Assembly (NCBI GenBank): GCA_005800405.1
Contig: SYFN01000172.1
Coordinates: 1 to 6,181, forward strand
Origin: Burkholderiales bacterium
GTDB lineage: Bacteria; Pseudomonadota; Gammaproteobacteria; Burkholderiales; Burkholderiaceae_D
Direction: 5' to 3'
DNA: 6,181 nt
The notes beneath the pieces were generated by a model. That model made no database searches. It saw nothing but the letters and a program-made list of their open reading frames with translations, and was not told the DNA's origin. The first letter of the stretch is position 1. Each line of letters begins with the position of its first letter. The position numbers were made by a program, and so were the translations under genes. Positions 5,784 to 6,181 of this stretch are shown here, piece by piece.

Positions 5784-6047
5784 GTGTTTCCACATTTGAT
5801 TGCTAGCCTGGTGCTATTTGTGCTCGGGTTGATGACACCGTCGCTGGCCGGCGCTGAGACGCCGCGAGTCGAGGATGCGATGAAGGAGCGCGTGCGCGCC
5901 TGTACCGCTTGTCACGGCAGAGAAGGCGTCGCTACCAACCAAGGGTATTTCCCGCGCATTGCCGGCAAGCCTGCTGTTTATCTCTACAATCAATTGAGTC
6001 ATTTCCGCGAGGGACGCCGGCAGAATCCAGCGATGCGTCATCTGTGA
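5784..6047 (+). CDS. Short, apparently truncated exported c-type cytochrome (c4/c553-like N-terminal domain)
   Basis: Translation from GTG 5784 gives 87 residues. Residues 1-24 (MFPHLIASLVLFVLGLMTPS plus LAGA) are a signal peptide with an AGA cleavage site. One haem site follows, C40-TAC-H44, in the context RACTACHGREGVATNQGYFP. The segment YLYNQLSHFREGRRQNPAM is characteristic of c4-like cytochromes, and M84 is a candidate distal haem ligand. Relatives continue with a C-terminal helix and usually a second haem domain, totalling about 200 residues; here TGA (6045-6047) comes right after RHL. A one-base insertion would add only about a dozen residues (LVSGGELDTSVAD) before TAA 6080-6082, so a frameshift alone does not restore the family length and deletion or rearrangement is likely. 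The start lacks a strong ribosome site; translation may depend on the preceding gene, whose stop is 18 bases upstream. Confidence 0.7.
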   Translation: MFPHLIASLVLFVLGLMTPSLAGAETPRVEDAMKERVRACTACHGREGVATNQGYFPRIAGKPAVYLYNQLSHFREGRRQNPAMRHL

Positions 6048-6068
6048 GTGGCGGCGAATTGGATACCA

Positions 6069-6181
6069 GTGTGGCGGATTAAAAGGGAGCCAGTCGATTG
6101 CTTAAAAAGGGCTTTTAGGAGCCCGACTTGGTTTGCAGCAATTACCCTATTTGCCTGTGCCAGTGTGCAAAGCGTAGCGCA
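6069..6181 (+). pseudogene. Possible start of another exported protein (signal peptide), frame uncertain, runs off the right edge
   Basis: In the frame that includes GTG 6069 the end of the window reads CLKRAFRSPTWFAAITLFAC followed by ASVQSVA, which has the basic, hydrophobic and small-residue parts of a signal peptide (or lipoprotein leader, LFAC). The best ribosome site, AGGGAG (6084-6089), instead points to TTG 6098, which reads MLKKGF and then stops at TAG. Removing one base in the A run at 6104-6108 or the T run at 6113-6116 would join TTG 6098 to the signal peptide. Either the start is GTG 6069 (or GTG 6048) without a good ribosome site, or this is another one-base frame error. The mature protein lies outside the window, so no function can be given. 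Confidence 0.35.
6090..6131. repeat. Long imperfect inverted repeat after the truncated cytochrome
   Basis: Paired segments, from outside in, are CC (6090-6091) with GG (6130-6131), AGTCG (6092-6096) with CGACT (6124-6128), GCT (6100-6102) with AGC (6120-6122), and TAAAA (6103-6107) with TTTTA (6113-6117), around a 5-base loop AGGGC and with small internal bulges. No T tract follows, so a classical terminator is unlikely. It overlaps the putative start of the next exported protein and could limit its translation, or could mark a rearrangement junction. Confidence 0.35.

Noticed and set aside
5293..5799. 168-codon plus-strand frame inside the oxidoreductase
   Set aside because: Shadow frame; the family-conserved residues (KCSQCH, LHDMGPG, FLHDGRA) are in the other frame.

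Overview
This window has moderate GC (mid-50s % by eye) and looks proteobacterial. A methylotroph-like or chemolithotrophic betaproteobacterium is the best guess. That guess rests on the soluble NAD-linked formate dehydrogenase genes (fdsG-fdsB), a periplasmic di-heme oxidoreductase paired with a small c-type cytochrome, and a PAS/GGDEF/EAL signalling gene. No rRNA, tRNA, CRISPR array or recognisable insertion sequence was seen.

Layout: (1) Positions 1-946, minus strand: the start of an fds operon. fdsG is complete and overlaps fdsB, which runs off the left edge. A 26-bp near-perfect palindrome lies just upstream of fdsG, with a weaker copy of the same architecture 92 bp further out. (2) Positions 947-1477: a 531-bp gap with no convincing gene. 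(3) Positions 1478-1921, plus strand: a small, extremely alanine-rich, probably helical protein of unknown function. (4) Positions 2025-4151, plus strand: a PAS-PAS-GGDEF-EAL cyclic-di-GMP protein whose catalytic motifs all survive, but which is broken into four reading-frame pieces by three apparent single-base losses, two of them in homopolymers. (5) Positions 4353-5765, plus strand: an intact exported di-heme oxidoreductase of the DUF1111/COG3488 type. (6) Positions 5784-6047, plus strand: a short c-type cytochrome with signal peptide and one haem site, ending much earlier than its relatives. It is followed by an imperfect hairpin and what may be the signal peptide of another exported protein, apparently also out of frame.

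How the genes work together: FdsG and FdsB form the electron-transfer and NAD-reducing part of formate dehydrogenase, passing electrons from formate (oxidised by FdsA, outside the window) to NAD+. The di-heme protein and the cytochrome form a plausible periplasmic redox pair. The PAS/GGDEF/EAL gene would link a sensed signal to c-di-GMP turnover if its frame were restored. The main question is whether the frame breaks are real decay, homopolymer-dependent switching or slippage, or sequencing errors. The sequence alone cannot decide. I see no clearly new multi-gene system; the most noteworthy items are the operator-like palindromes, the broken c-di-GMP gene and its alanine-rich neighbour.
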